Shown: piece after piece, positions 39,807 through 49,320 of the stretch
Layout of the letters: each line of letters starts with the position of its first letter
Numbering within the stretch: position 1 is the first letter of the stretch
DNA from: Runella aurantiaca
GTDB lineage: Bacteria > Bacteroidota > Bacteroidia > Cytophagales > Spirosomataceae
Length of the DNA stretch: 64,000 nucleotides
Assembly (NCBI RefSeq): GCF_003339505.1
Contig: NZ_QPIW01000015.1
Location: forward strand, 94,231-158,230
Direction: 5' to 3'
Made by a program: the position numbers and the translations under genes
Notes under the pieces: model-generated
Seen by the model: only the letters and a program-made list of their open reading frames with translations
Told to the model about the DNA's origin: nothing
Database searches by the model: none

Positions 39807-42758
39807 TTAATAGAAATTAACGCCCGAAAATCGGCCATTATTTAAACGCCATACTGTGTTATCATTGGCATCGGGAGCGCCGTCCATGTTAAAATCTGTT
39901 GTTAGATAACGACCTACTTTTCCATTATCTACTCGCCATTTACTTGTGTCGTTTGCGTCAATTTGAGAAAGTGAATTTTTGGTGCAATCGGCCGCATAAA
40001 GTGCGAACAATCCTCCCGAAAGCTGCTTTTGTCCATTGGCGGGGGAGCCTGCAGGGATATAGGATTGCTGCGTAGAAAAGTTATAATTAATGCTATTATT
40101 AATAACCGCAATTGCCTGATGCGAAACAGCACCTATATGATTACGGTGCTCAACTACAACAAAATACGATTGATTTGTCGGCAAAACAGGGCAAGCACCC
40201 ACCCATGAAACACTGCCATTAGAAAGCAATAACGCGGCGGTACGAAAAACAGTTGAGATGGGATCTTGTGCAACCGTACGCAATGAAATCAAAACCCAAT
40301 CGACGGCATTAGGAGGATAATAAGTTACTGTCTCTGAACCCGAATAATTCCACGGTGCTCCTGAATAGGGTTGCCCCGCAGGAGTGGGAATGCCGAGCGA
40401 GCTGATGGGTATTTGCCCCGGTAAAAGTCCTTGCTGATTTAGCTTAGTTGTCATGTTTTGACTCCCAACATAAGGCCCCTCCAAAAACAATGTAACATTT
40501 AAACAAACGGCCACCGCAGAAACCACATTAACCTGAATCACAGCACGATTACTTTCACAATTGTTTACGGTTTGAGAAACGTAATAATCAGTACTGCCAA
40601 CAGCCACAGTTGAAGGAGTGGGCGCATCAGTGTTTCCCATCCCCCCAGACGAAGTCAAATACCATTTTAAATTCGTTCCTACGGCACTTAAGGGAGATGC
40701 TGTTTGTCCTTGTGAATAACTTATCGGGGTAGTAACACCTGGTGCGGAGGGAAGGGCATTGATAGTAAATGCACTACTTGCAGACCCAGTCACGCTTGGA
40801 GAATTGGAAATAACCCTCACCTTATAACCCATTCCTGATGTTATATCTACGGGTATCTCAGCGGTAAGCGGACTTCCAGTACCCGTAGTAGGAATAGTAA
40901 TAAAATTATTTCCAGTATTATCTGAAAGTTGTACCACATAGGAGGTTGATGAGAAATTAGCCGTCGTAAAGCCCACGCTAATTGCTTGTCCAGCACATGC
41001 GGGGCTTGGAGCTACTACATTAGTGATGATTGTTGCAGGAAAGGGAGAAGTTACCTGCAGCATATAGTCTTCCGTTTCACCAAAAGAAAGTAGTCCGCAT
41101 GGATTTGTGACAGCACTACTCACTCCAAAATTAAAGCCAGAACGTACCCGAACCCTTACTAATCCTTGAACGGAGATAGGTATAACAAAAGCACCTGATG
41201 CCACTGGATTCATACGAGGCATCGAAACTAAACTATCACTTCGATATATCCTTTCGTTTAATTCAAAATAACCATCTTGGTCAAAATCTGCCCATACAGA
41301 CACATGTTGGTCATAATAATTACCCAAACCCTGCGCCACTGCGGCCACGGTAAAAGTATACGTATTCCCCGCCGTTACGGGATAAGGAGTACCCGTGTAG
41401 TCTCCATAGTTGGCTGGGGAGCAATTTGAATTGTTATTATTAATAATGGTTGTTGCTCCTTGTTTCAATACAAATTCGTCAATGACAACTGCCGCAGTAC
41501 CGCAAGCGTAGGTATACGTAGGCGTACAGTAATTCAGGGCCGTTGAAATCGTAAGTACTGCGCTGTATTGCGAAGAAGAGTTAGAGGCTTTAACACGATA
41601 ATAGTACGTTGTGTATGCCGTAATTGTTTGATCTACGTACGTGGTTGTATTGGGAGGTAAGCCACCAATCGGCACAAAACCCTCGCCTGCCGAGATACTA
41701 GAACGCTCAACAATGAAGCCCGATTCATTGGAAGAATTATCGACAAAGGTCAAAGAAAGCCCCGAAGCCAACAACATTCCCGTCAAATTTCCTGGTACAT
41801 TGCTCCCCGTGACGGTAGGTCCACAGGAAAAATTATATTGATTAGAAGGGTCGCTACGTAGCAGAAACCCGTCGGCCATTCGAGCGTATTGACCTAAGGT
41901 AAAATCACTACCGCAGCTCACTGGGTAATAAGACATTATGTTTGACAATGAAGGCGCATATACCTGCCCTTGAGGGTCACGGGCGGTTCCTGTATAAGTA
42001 CACCCTTGGATTGCGACCGAATCACGTCCATAAGGATCTGCGGGCGTATCACACAATAAATCACCCTTGAGTGTACAGTTTGCGCCCTGCATCGCGTTAC
42101 GCGTTACGTATTCCCGTTCTGCATTATTTGTATTATTACTGTTTTGAAAGGTGTGCAGTAAATTAAAATAATGGCCTAATTCATGGGCCAACGTACGGTT
42201 ATCCGTTGCAGCTTGCGCCTGAATAAAGAGGCTGTTTGAAATACTCAACGTGCTCGGAAAATATGCATATCCTGAAACCGTGAGTGAGCCGAAGCGAATA
42301 CTATTGGGAAAATAGATATTGATGGCATTCGAAACATTATTAGCATTGCATAGTGCTAGCTCTTCCGTGTTATTGTAGTCGTAGTAAGCAGTATTGTTGA
42401 TGATGTTGGGAGAACCGCAAAAATATAATTGTAGCCCCGAACCTATGTTCTGAAAATAGCGGTTAATCTGTGCCAGTGATGTGTTTAAATCCGTTAAACT
42501 AAGACCGCCCGTACCATCATTTTTACGAAGAATATGCGCTTTGACGGGAATATACTCAACCGCCGTCAAGCCCGAAGTCCGGGCATTTTTAACAAATTGG
42601 CTTTTTAATTTTAAAAGCCTTTTCTCCAAAGCTAGGATACTGTCGCTAGGTGGGTCGGCCACGGCACAGGGAGTAAGCTGTGCTGTGGCCTTATTACAAA
42701 GCAACAACCCACTGAATGCTATTATCAAAATAAGAAAACGTAAACCGTTTATTTTCAT
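39807..42758 (-). CDS. Secreted M43 (cytophagalysin/pappalysin-type) metalloprotease, multidomain
   Basis: A 983-residue exported protein with a signal peptide (to about 26). The M43 catalytic domain has the zinc motif HELGHYFNLLH (HExxHxxxxxH, about 191-201), CDTPADPYG, and a Met-turn in NIMSYYP (about 272-278). A fibronectin-III-like domain (about 335-410), a GEVED domain (VSVWADFDQDGYFELNE, GETEDYML), Ig-like repeats and a segment LFLEGPY follow. The last 60 residues contain two EF-hand-like dockerin-type motifs, IDANDTSKWRVDNG and DFNMDGAPDANDNTVWRLNN. It probably degrades protein outside the cell. No standard T9SS domain is seen; the dockerin-like end may replace it. Confidence 0.88.
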   Translation of the reverse strand: MKINGLRFLILIIAFSGLLLCNKATAQLTPCAVADPPSDSILALEKRLLKLKSQFVKNARTSGLTAVEYIPVKAHILRKNDGTGGLSLTDLNTSLAQINRYFQNIGSGLQLYFCGSPNIINNTAYYDYNNTEELALCNANNVSNAINIYFPNSIRFGSLTVSGYAYFPSTLSISNSLFIQAQAATDNRTLAHELGHYFNLLHTFQNSNNTNNAEREYVTRNAMQGANCTLKGDLLCDTPADPYGRDSVAIQGCTYTGTARDPQGQVYAPSLSNIMSYYPVSCGSDFTLGQYARMADGFLLRSDPSNQYNFSCGPTVTGSNVPGNLTGMLLASGLSLTFVDNSSNESGFIVERSSISAGEGFVPIGGLPPNTTTYVDQTITAYTTYYYRVKASNSSSQYSAVLTISTALNYCTPTYTYACGTAAVVIDEFVLKQGATTIINNNNSNCSPANYGDYTGTPYPVTAGNTYTFTVAAVAQGLGNYYDQHVSVWADFDQDGYFELNERIYRSDSLVSMPRMNPVASGAFVIPISVQGLVRVRVRSGFNFGVSSAVTNPCGLLSFGETEDYMLQVTSPFPATIITNVVAPSPACAGQAISVGFTTANFSSTSYVVQLSDNTGNNFITIPTTGTGSPLTAEIPVDITSGMGYKVRVISNSPSVTGSASSAFTINALPSAPGVTTPISYSQGQTASPLSAVGTNLKWYLTSSGGMGNTDAPTPSTVAVGSTDYYVSQTVNNCESNRAVIQVNVVSAVAVCLNVTLFLEGPYVGSQNMTTKLNQQGLLPGQIPISSLGIPTPAGQPYSGAPWNYSGSETVTYYPPNAVDWVLISLRTVAQDPISTVFRTAALLLSNGSVSWVGACPVLPTNQSYFVVVEHRNHIGAVSHQAIAVINNSINYNFSTQQSYIPAGSPANGQKQLSGGLFALYAADCTKNSLSQIDANDTSKWRVDNGKVGRYLTTDFNMDGAPDANDNTVWRLNNGRFSGVNFY

Positions 42759-43001
42759 AACCCTACTTCTTGATTTCCTTATTATACCCCATGATTTATT
42801 TCATAGGTATAGAGGTTCATTGTTTAGATTTACGGTTAGGTAAATCAAATAATTCTCAGAATAAGTAGGGTATTCTTTAAATTTTTCGGCAATTAATACG
42901 TCAATCTTAGATAAACTTAACAGAATACTATTTGTGTGATTCGCCTAAATAATATGGTTTTTATCTATTCTCCAAGAGGTAAGCAAAAATACTTAATGAA
43001 T
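42759..43001. other. 243-bp gap between protease and mtgA
   Basis: No gene is supported. A 9-bp inverted pair ACCCTACTT (near 42762) and AAGTAGGGT (near 42863) flanks about 90 bp that should contain the protease promoter. No exact TAnnTTTG was found. Confidence 0.4.
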
Positions 43002-43757
43002 TTATAAACTGAGGACATAGTCGCGACCTAGCATCCGCATTTGGCGCGCTATTTGGGCAGTACGACGTTGAACATAACTGGATGGATTTTTGACCGAAAA
43101 ACGAAGAGGGCTTGGTAGCACCGCCGCAATCCTTGCCGCTTCGTTTCGGGTCAAAGATGAGGCTGGTTTGTAGAAAAAACGTTGCGCTGCCGCCCCATAC
43201 CCAAAAGTCATATTGCCCGTTTCGGCTACGTTTAAGTATACCTCCAAAATGCGTTCTTTTCCCCATATTATTTCAATCAAGACTGTGAAGTACGCTTCCA
43301 GTCCTTTTCGTATGTAACTACGCCCTTGCCAGAGAAATACGTTTTTGGCTACCTGCTGAGAAATAGTGCTGGCACCTCTAATTTTTTTTCCTCGGAGGTT
43401 GTGTTTGAAGGCATTGCCCATTGATTTGAAATCAAATCCCCAATGTTCTGGAAACAACTGATCTTCCGAAGCTACCACCGACAGCGGCGCCTCTTTAGAC
43501 ATCTCACTCATCGGTGTCCAATCCGAATAAATTTTACTACTACGCCCTTCTGAAATGGCCTCCATTTTTCGGGCAATCATCAATGGGGTAACCCAAACAG
43601 GAACAAATTTCAAAACCGTTACCCATATCACCGAACCAATCACAAAATAAAGAACCGTTTTGAGTAAAATCCGCAAAATGAGTGAACGCCACCCAGCAGA
43701 AGTAGGCTTAGGTTTCGGAGCGGTGGCGGTAGTAGGACGAATACGATTAGCGGCCAT
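43002..43757 (-). CDS. mtgA: Monofunctional biosynthetic peptidoglycan transglycosylase
   Basis: A 251-residue GT51 enzyme that polymerises lipid II glycan strands. A basic N-terminal tail precedes one membrane anchor (about 27-52). The catalytic motif is SEDQLFPEHWGFD (about 115-127) with the active-site Glu in the ASED part, then GASTISQQVAKNVFLWQGRS, KEAYF-type KGLEAYFTVLIE and ERILEVYLNVAETG. There is no transpeptidase domain. It acts on the outer face of the inner membrane. It shares its strand with hemW and OmpA upstream, but a 93-bp gap separates it from hemW. Confidence 0.93.
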   Translation of the reverse strand: MAANRIRPTTATAPKPKPTSAGWRSLILRILLKTVLYFVIGSVIWVTVLKFVPVWVTPLMIARKMEAISEGRSSKIYSDWTPMSEMSKEAPLSVVASEDQLFPEHWGFDFKSMGNAFKHNLRGKKIRGASTISQQVAKNVFLWQGRSYIRKGLEAYFTVLIEIIWGKERILEVYLNVAETGNMTFGYGAAAQRFFYKPASSLTRNEAARIAAVLPSPLRFSVKNPSSYVQRRTAQIARQMRMLGRDYVLSL

Positions 43758-43850
43758 AAAAATGTCTTTGTTGGGCTGTTAAATATATTAAAAATTACAG
43801 TGCTGATTCAAAAATTCAGTAGCCAAAAATTACAAATTTGGAGAAACTTA

Positions 43851-45005
43851 TCAGATAACAAATAAATCTGACGCGATTCGGTCGGCAAATAATTTGCCTT
43901 TGGGCGTAAGAAACAGAACGTTATTTTCAATAATTATCCACCCATTATCCATAAACGCCGCCAAGTATTTTTTTTGTATTTCTCTCAAATCAATTCCCGC
44001 TAGTTGTTGAATAATTCCTAAATCACACCCCCAAATCGTACGTAGACTCGTGAGAAGATAATCATTAACCTGATCAAGAGGGCTCAGGATTTCGGCTTCA
44101 AAAGGCAAATCCCCCGCTTTAAGTGACTGAATGTAAAGGGCATTATTGGCAATGTTGTAGTGCCTTGAAGTTCCATTAAACGAATGCGCACTTGGACCAA
44201 CGCCCAAATAAGACCTGCGCTTCCAATAGCTGCTGTTGTGGCGAGCGTACTGGCCATCGCGGGCAAAGTTTGAGATTTCATATTGCTCGTACTCCTTTGA
44301 GCCAAGATATGTGAGCATTTGCTCAAAATGACGCGCTGACACCTCCTCATCTACAGCATTTATTTCCCCCTTTTTGAGCCAATTTCCCAAAGCTGTTTTG
44401 GGCTCAATGGTCAGATTATAGGCCGAAATATGGGGAGTATTTAAGGCAACGGCCTTTTCCAAATCCCTCTGCCATAATTGTTCGTCAGAAACTGTTGGTA
44501 TGTGTTCAATTCTCAATTGTGTTTCACTCATCCCGTACATCAAATCAATGGTCAGGTTGGCAAAGCCGTGGTCTTGGGCTCGTTTTACCGAGGCTTCTGA
44601 TTCGACCGCGTTATGTGCTCGATTCATAAAACGCAGATACGGTTCATGGAACGATTGCAGCCCGATACTGAGACGATTAATGAAAGGCTGTAACGCAAGG
44701 AGTTTTGGGGAAGTTAAATCATCCGGGTTGGCCTCCAAGGTAATTTCGGCCGAGGGCTGAACATGGTAAATTTGGTGAATGGTTTCAAAAATTTGCCCTA
44801 ATTCTACCTCTGTCAGCAACGAGGGCGTTCCGCCACCAAAGTAAATGGTTTCGAGCTCACGCGTTGGCAAATAATCTTTTTGAAGCTCTATTTCACGACA
44901 AATGGCCGTCACCAATTCTGCTTTCGACTTCAGACTAGTGCTAAAGTGAAAATCACAGTAATGACAGGATTGCTTGCAGAAAGGAATATGGAGGTACAGA
45001 TGCAT
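43851..45005 (-). CDS. hemW: Radical SAM heme chaperone HemW (formerly coproporphyrinogen oxidase-like)
   Basis: A 384-residue radical SAM protein. The cluster motif is C10-x3-C14-x2-C17 in HIPFCKQSCHYCDFHF, followed by IYFGGGTPSLL, ITLEANPDDLT and RLSIGLQSF. The C-terminal HemN-type domain has SSYWKRRSYLGVGPSAHSF. The three-residue-spaced cysteines without the extra HemN Cys favour HemW, which loads heme onto respiratory enzymes, over true HemN. Length is normal. It sits 27 bp downstream of the OmpA gene. Confidence 0.9.
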   Translation of the reverse strand: MHLYLHIPFCKQSCHYCDFHFSTSLKSKAELVTAICREIELQKDYLPTRELETIYFGGGTPSLLTEVELGQIFETIHQIYHVQPSAEITLEANPDDLTSPKLLALQPFINRLSIGLQSFHEPYLRFMNRAHNAVESEASVKRAQDHGFANLTIDLMYGMSETQLRIEHIPTVSDEQLWQRDLEKAVALNTPHISAYNLTIEPKTALGNWLKKGEINAVDEEVSARHFEQMLTYLGSKEYEQYEISNFARDGQYARHNSSYWKRRSYLGVGPSAHSFNGTSRHYNIANNALYIQSLKAGDLPFEAEILSPLDQVNDYLLTSLRTIWGCDLGIIQQLAGIDLREIQKKYLAAFMDNGWIIIENNVLFLTPKGKLFADRIASDLFVI

Positions 45006-45032
45006 CTGGCAAAATTACGCAAAAGCCTTCCA

Positions 45033-45746
45033 TCACAATACCACAAACTCCACCCGGCGATTCTTTTTTCTGTTTTCTTCCGAAGTATTGGGGGCAATGG
45101 GGTCAAGGCTTCCGCGTCCTTTGCTTTGAATACGCGAGCGTTGAATTCCTTTTTTGATCAGATAGGCTTCTACCGCTTGGCAGCGCTCTTGGGAAAGTTT
45201 TACGTTTAGGTCAAAATCGCCGGCACTGTCAGTATGTCCTCTGATTTCAATCCGAACCGTAGGGTTTTGGGTTAATGCTTCGGCTAATGCATCCAATTCT
45301 GGCTGCGAGTCGGCGCGAAGCACAGGACTGCTGCGGTCAAAATAGATATTTTTCAGCGTAATGGCTTTGCCTTTCTCGGGTATCTTAAAAGGTTCAATGG
45401 CTTTTTTGACAGGTATCATTTTAAACTGCACTACATTTTGAGGACGTAAATCCCGGACAGGCAAAAGAAGCGTCATAAAGCCTTCCGCAATGCATTCTAC
45501 GAGGTAATTGGCTTTACGCGGAAGTTTGGCCGAAGCCTTGCCAGCGGCATCGGCCTGTAATTCAAAAACGCGTTTACCTTCTTCATCGGTCACGAAAAAT
45601 TTAGCGCTTGAGACAGGTTGTTTTGTTTCAATATGTGTGGCATCAATCAAAACATAATATTCTTCCAGGGCTGCTGTACCTACCTGCGTAAAAGCCGTTA
45701 AGGAACAGCCGATATAAAACACAAAAAAGAGACTCGTAAATTTCAT
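45033..45746 (-). CDS. OmpA-family protein with N-terminal regulatory-like domain
   Basis: A 237-residue exported protein. A signal peptide (to about 20) is followed by a CarboxypepD_reg/CNA-B-like beta domain (about 30-110) and a C-terminal OmpA peptidoglycan-binding domain: IYFDRSSPVLRADSQPELDA, IEIRGHTDSAGDFDLNVKLS and NRRVEFVVL, including the conserved HTDS and the NxxLSxxR-type helix. It probably tethers the outer membrane or a surface complex to peptidoglycan. It has no barrel. It is the first of a possible three-gene run with hemW and mtgA. Confidence 0.88.
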   Translation of the reverse strand: MKFTSLFFVFYIGCSLTAFTQVGTAALEEYYVLIDATHIETKQPVSSAKFFVTDEEGKRVFELQADAAGKASAKLPRKANYLVECIAEGFMTLLLPVRDLRPQNVVQFKMIPVKKAIEPFKIPEKGKAITLKNIYFDRSSPVLRADSQPELDALAEALTQNPTVRIEIRGHTDSAGDFDLNVKLSQERCQAVEAYLIKKGIQRSRIQSKGRGSLDPIAPNTSEENRKKNRRVEFVVL

Positions 45747-45834
45747 TGCTTGAGGTGGTTTTCGACCCTAAGTTAGCAAATGTGAAGTGTAGAAAAGCAA
45801 AAAGTTTATATCTATTAAAAAGCGATTTCCATTT

Positions 45835-45999
45835 TTAAGCAAATGCCTGCGGAGATAAGCGCTTGCCCTCTACCCGCATCCGTTCATAGACCTCAATCGT
45901 TGCCCATGTACACAAAATACTCGTTACGATAAGGAATGTAGCAAAAACGGCAAAGTGAGCGGCGGGCAATCCCTGAAAAAGAGAACCTAAGAAAAAAAA
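45835..45999 (-). pseudogene. C-terminal remnant of a membrane protein gene
   Basis: Minus-strand translation gives about 54 codons without an N-terminal start: FFFLGSLFQGLPAAHFAVFA, then TFLIVTSILCTWATIEVYER and a basic tail MRVEGKRLSPQAFA before a TAA. The hydrophobic helix followed by a charged tail reads like the last helix of a transporter. An in-frame TAA (46000-46002) lies directly upstream next to an A8 homopolymer, and no other frame continues the protein. It is therefore a truncated remnant. The parent family is not recognised. Confidence 0.55.
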
Positions 46000-46082
46000 T
46001 TAAACGTACTTTGAAGAACTGCGGAGTGAAAACTCAGTCTGGACAAGCATTATTATCAATAATTTACTGATTCATAACCATT

Positions 46083-46131
46083 TATTGTTCCCGTAATTAT
46101 ATTTTTACTTTGTATAACTACGGGAATAATA
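46083..46131. repeat. 19-bp imperfect inverted repeat around TTTTTACTTTG
   Basis: The left arm 46083-46101 (TATTGTTCCCGTAATTATA) and right arm 46113-46131 (TATAACTACGGGAATAATA) pair with two mismatches around an 11-nt loop. It lies 29 bp beyond the stop of the ribbon-helix-helix gene. It could be an operator, a weak terminator or the end of a lost element. Confidence 0.45.
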
Positions 46132-46160
46132 AATCTTAAAAACTATGCTTTTTTAGCAGT

Positions 46161-46358
46161 TTAAATGCCATTTACATCCGATGGGTCAACATCGGGCGGC
46201 AGCTTCCCCGGCGACTTTCGTCGTTTTTTGAGCGCATCGCTCAGAAGAAATTCAATTTGGCCGTTGGTGCTTCTAAACTCTTCCTGTGCCCATCGCTCCA
46301 ACTCTTTCAGCATTTCGGCACTGACGCGAAGCACAAACGCCTTTTTTTCGTTGGCCAT
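46161..46358 (-). CDS. Arc-type ribbon-helix-helix protein downstream of SPFH gene
   Basis: A 65-residue protein, MANEKKAFVLRVSAEMLKEL then ERWAQEEFRSTNGQIEFLLS, ending in a basic and proline-rich tail. The beta strand KAFVLRVS plus two helices match the Arc/MetJ DNA-binding fold, in which the strand contacts DNA as a dimer. It lies 94 bp downstream of an SPFH gene on the same strand; I recall this pairing from other bacteria. It may regulate the pair or, because RNA/DNA binding is not proven, act as a partner. A hairpin lies between the two genes. Confidence 0.8.
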   Translation of the reverse strand: MANEKKAFVLRVSAEMLKELERWAQEEFRSTNGQIEFLLSDALKKRRKSPGKLPPDVDPSDVNGI

Positions 46359-46391
46359 TGGTTTGAAAATGAAATTGACAGAAAATCCAAA

Positions 46392-46427
46392 GGGAATGTT
46401 TAGACAGCGACGTCTTTAAACATTCCC
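46392..46427 (-). promoter_or_regulatory. Hairpin between SPFH and ribbon-helix-helix genes
   Basis: Arms GGGAATGTTTA (46392-46402) and TAAACATTCCC (46417-46427) are perfect, with an inner GAC/GTC pair and a short loop. No U-run follows on the minus strand, so a processing site, a translational control or a regulator-binding palindrome fits better than a terminator. Confidence 0.5.
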
Positions 46428-46452
46428 AAAAGTAGAAATTTAAGCGAAACGG

Positions 46453-47307
46453 TCAATTGTACAAGGTGCCAGCATTTATAACCGGACTCACTGATTTTTC
46501 ACCGCAAAGCACTACCAGCAAGTTGCTTACCATAGCGGCTTTGCGCTCTTCGTCAAGGTGTACAATGCCTTTTTCCGAAAGTTTTGCCAATGCCATTTCC
46601 ACCATTCCAACGGCACCGTCCACAATTTGCTTACGAGCCGCTACCACCGCCGATGCCTGCTGACGCTGGAGCATTGCCCCCGCAATTTCGGGCGAATAGG
46701 CCAAATGACTGATGCGTGCTTCATGAATTCCAACTCCAGCCCGAACCAATCGCTCCGTCAATTCGTGTTCAAGCATTTCATTGATTTTACCTGAACCGTC
46801 GCGCAGCGTAATCTCGGCATCTTCGTCTTCAATGGTATCATAACAATACATACCTGCCAATTTTCGTATAGCTGCCTCTGACTGAATTTCTACAAATTTT
46901 TGGTAATTATCCACTTCAAAAGAAGCCTGGGCAGTATCTTGTACGTGCCAGACCACAACGGCGGCAATTTCGATTGGATTGCCCATTTTATCGTTCACTT
47001 TCAGTTTTGGTCCGTTGAGATTGCGGGCACGCAAACTGATTTTACGGCGACGATACAAAGGGTTGACCCAACGTAATCCATTATGTCGGATGGTTCCGAC
47101 GTATTCCCCGAAAAAAGTAGCTACAGCAGCCTCGTTGGGATTGATTACCGTTAAACCCATCGATAGAGTCGTGCCGCCAAGGAATAAAATAGTGGCCAGT
47201 AAACCTGCCTGTGCGCCCGCAGCTATCATTCCCCCAAAGATCCACAGGACCAAGATTGCCGCAATGAATGCATAACCCGAAGTAGAAGTAAGTTCTTTTT
47301 CTTTCAT
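46453..47307 (-). CDS. SPFH/band 7 domain membrane protein
   Basis: A 284-residue protein with two close N-terminal hydrophobic segments (about 11-32 and 34-55) and an SPFH domain: [60 protein letters not shown], and a helical C-terminus (about 220-265) rich in Ala, Gln and Glu. Such proteins form large rings on the membrane and scaffold membrane domains or proteases. It is probably cotranscribed with the ribbon-helix-helix gene. A function beyond membrane scaffolding cannot be given. Confidence 0.88.
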   Translation of the reverse strand: MKEKELTSTSGYAFIAAILVLWIFGGMIAAGAQAGLLATILFLGGTTLSMGLTVINPNEAAVATFFGEYVGTIRHNGLRWVNPLYRRRKISLRARNLNGPKLKVNDKMGNPIEIAAVVVWHVQDTAQASFEVDNYQKFVEIQSEAAIRKLAGMYCYDTIEDEDAEITLRDGSGKINEMLEHELTERLVRAGVGIHEARISHLAYSPEIAGAMLQRQQASAVVAARKQIVDGAVGMVEMALAKLSEKGIVHLDEERKAAMVSNLLVVLCGEKSVSPVINAGTLYN

Positions 47308-47496
47308 GACATATTTGATATTAAATTGATATTACAATAGTATCTATTTTTAACGAAAATTTCTCTGCAACAATGATAAAAGGCAAAACCGATTTATGAG
47401 TGGGAAAAACCAATTCTCAACCGTTTAGTTTTACAAGAAAAGCATTCAAAATCAAGCGAAAGGGTAGTAAAAGCACAGATTAACCGTTATTTTTTT

Positions 47497-47504
47497 TAAT
47501 TTTG
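47497..47504 (+). promoter_or_regulatory. Bacteroidota -7 box upstream of lysS
   Basis: TAATTTTG followed by CGCCC matches TAnnTTTG. It overlaps the TTG at 47502, so that longer start is not possible on this transcript, and supports the ATG at 47559 with a leader of about 45-50 bases. Confidence 0.5.
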
Positions 47505-47558
47505 CGCCCTCATAAAAAGTCAAAAGCGGTACTTCAGTGCCGCAAACTGCCGAATACA

Positions 47559-49271
47559 ATGCTAAGCGAACAAGAACTGTTGCGCCGCCAAAAGCGCGAA
47601 GAATTGATGAAACTGGGGATAGACCCCTACCCTGCCGAATCGTTTGACGTCAACGTCACCGCGGCCGACATCCACAAAAACTACGAAAACGATAAGTTAA
47701 ACTATAAGAACATCTCCATCGCTGGCCGTTTGATGAGCTTCCGTATTATGGGAAGTGCCTCTTTCGTGGAGCTTCAGGACAGCACTGGACGCATTCAGTT
47801 GTATTTCCGTCGCGATGACCTATGTCCCGACGAAGACAAAACGCTGTATAACACCGTATTCAAAAAACTCCTCGACATCGGCGATATTATTGGCGTGAAA
47901 GGATTTGTGTTTACGACCCAAACCAACGAGATTTCGATTCACGTTCAAGAATTCAAAATCCTGAACAAGTCACTCAAACCGCTGCCCGTAGTCAAAGAAG
48001 CCGATGGAAAAACCTACGACGGTTTTACGGACCCTGAGCAGCGCTTTCGTCAGCGATACGTGGATTTGATTGTGAATCCGCACGTCAAAGATATTTTCAT
48101 CAAGCGCGCCAAAATCATCAGTACCATGCGGCGCATTTTTGATGATAAAGGTTGGCTGGAAGTAGAAACGCCTATTTTACAGCCCATCCACGGCGGCGCA
48201 ACGGCCCGTCCTTTCAAAACCCACCACAATACGTTGGATATGCCACTGTATATGCGTATTGCCAACGAGTTGTACCTCAAACGCCTCATCGTAGGCGGTT
48301 TTGACGGTGTGTATGAATTCGGGAAAATGTTCCGCAACGAAGGTATGGACCGTACGCACAACCCCGAGTTTACATCCTTGGAATTTTACGTGGCCTACAA
48401 AGACTACCACTGGATGATGAGTATTACCGAAGAGCTGCTAGAAAAAGTGGCTTTGGCGGTAAATGGTCAAACAAAAATACAATCATGGGGCAACGAAATC
48501 GACTTTGCGGGCCCGTATGAGCGGTTGAGCATTTTTGAAGCCATTGAAAAATATACAGGCGTCAATGTCGAAGGGAAAACAGAAGCCGAATTGATTGCGC
48601 ATTGCAACGAATGGGGCATCGAAACGGACGGGACGATGGGCGTGGCCAAATTGATCGATGAGATCTTTGGGGCTAAAGTGGAAGACAACCTGATTCAACC
48701 GACGTTTATCATTGATTATCCCGTCGAAATGTCGCCGTTGACCAAAAAACACCGGAGCAAACCGGGCTTGGTGGAGCGATTTGAATTGTTTATCAACGGA
48801 AAAGAAGTTGCCAACGCGTATTCTGAGCTGAACGACCCCATCGACCAACGCGAACGCTTTGAGGAGCAACTCCGTCTGGCTGAGCGCGGCGACGAAGAAG
48901 CCATGGCGATGGACGAAGATTTTATCCGCTCACTGGAATACGGAATGCCGACCACGTCGGGAATCGGTATCGGCATCGACCGCCTTACAATGATGATGAC
49001 CGACCAGACAAGCATTCAGGAAGTGTTGTTCTTCCCACAAATGCGCCCCGAAAAGAAAGCCGAAGTGGCATCTGAAAATGATTACATGACACAGGGCGTA
49101 CCTACTGTTTGGATTCCTGCGTTGCAGAAAATGGGTTTTTTGACCATCGAAGCGCTAAAGGCGGCCAACCCCAACAAAGTCTTCAACGACTTGGGCGGCC
49201 TGCGTAAAAAGTTAAAAATCGAAGCTCCCATGCCCAAAAAGGAGGAAGTGGAAAGCTGGATAAACGGATAA
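47559..49271 (+). CDS. lysS: Lysyl-tRNA synthetase, class II
   Basis: A 570-residue enzyme that charges tRNA-Lys. The N-terminal OB-fold anticodon domain (about 40-150) contains [20 protein letters not shown]. Class II motifs follow: motif 1 around [20 protein letters not shown], motif 2 [20 protein letters not shown] and motif 3 [18 protein letters not shown]-terminal extension of about 60 residues ([36 protein letters not shown]) is typical of Bacteroidota LysRS. The start at 47559 ([16 protein letters not shown]) matches the family and follows the -7 box. Confidence 0.95.
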   Translation: MLSEQELLRRQKREELMKLGIDPYPAESFDVNVTAADIHKNYENDKLNYKNISIAGRLMSFRIMGSASFVELQDSTGRIQLYFRRDDLCPDEDKTLYNTVFKKLLDIGDIIGVKGFVFTTQTNEISIHVQEFKILNKSLKPLPVVKEADGKTYDGFTDPEQRFRQRYVDLIVNPHVKDIFIKRAKIISTMRRIFDDKGWLEVETPILQPIHGGATARPFKTHHNTLDMPLYMRIANELYLKRLIVGGFDGVYEFGKMFRNEGMDRTHNPEFTSLEFYVAYKDYHWMMSITEELLEKVALAVNGQTKIQSWGNEIDFAGPYERLSIFEAIEKYTGVNVEGKTEAELIAHCNEWGIETDGTMGVAKLIDEIFGAKVEDNLIQPTFIIDYPVEMSPLTKKHRSKPGLVERFELFINGKEVANAYSELNDPIDQRERFEEQLRLAERGDEEAMAMDEDFIRSLEYGMPTTSGIGIGIDRLTMMMTDQTSIQEVLFFPQMRPEKKAEVASENDYMTQGVPTVWIPALQKMGFLTIEALKAANPNKVFNDLGGLRKKLKIEAPMPKKEEVESWING

Positions 49272-49285
49272 AATCAATGAACCAT

Positions 49286-49309
49286 AAGGCGAGGCAAACC
49301 CCTCGCCTT
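49286..49309 (+). terminator. Hairpin after lysS
   Basis: Arms AAGGCGAGG (49286-49294) and CCTCGCCTT (49301-49309) with a 6-nt loop and a short pyrimidine tail (CTTTCT). It lies 11 bp before the next ATG, so it may be a partial terminator that also shapes the leader of the reductase gene. Confidence 0.65.
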
Positions 49310-49320
49310 CTTTCTGACCT

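Larger units (their letters stand above)
45747..46160. other. 414-bp decayed intergenic region
   Basis: The region has no intact gene. It contains the 3' remnant of a membrane-protein gene (45835-45999) and a 19-bp imperfect inverted repeat (46083-46131). Both are described separately. The rest is AT-rich. Confidence 0.55.

Noticed and set aside
47502..47558. Longer lysS start at the TTG of 47502
   Set aside because: It falls inside the -7 promoter box, and the 19 extra residues do not resemble LysRS N-termini.
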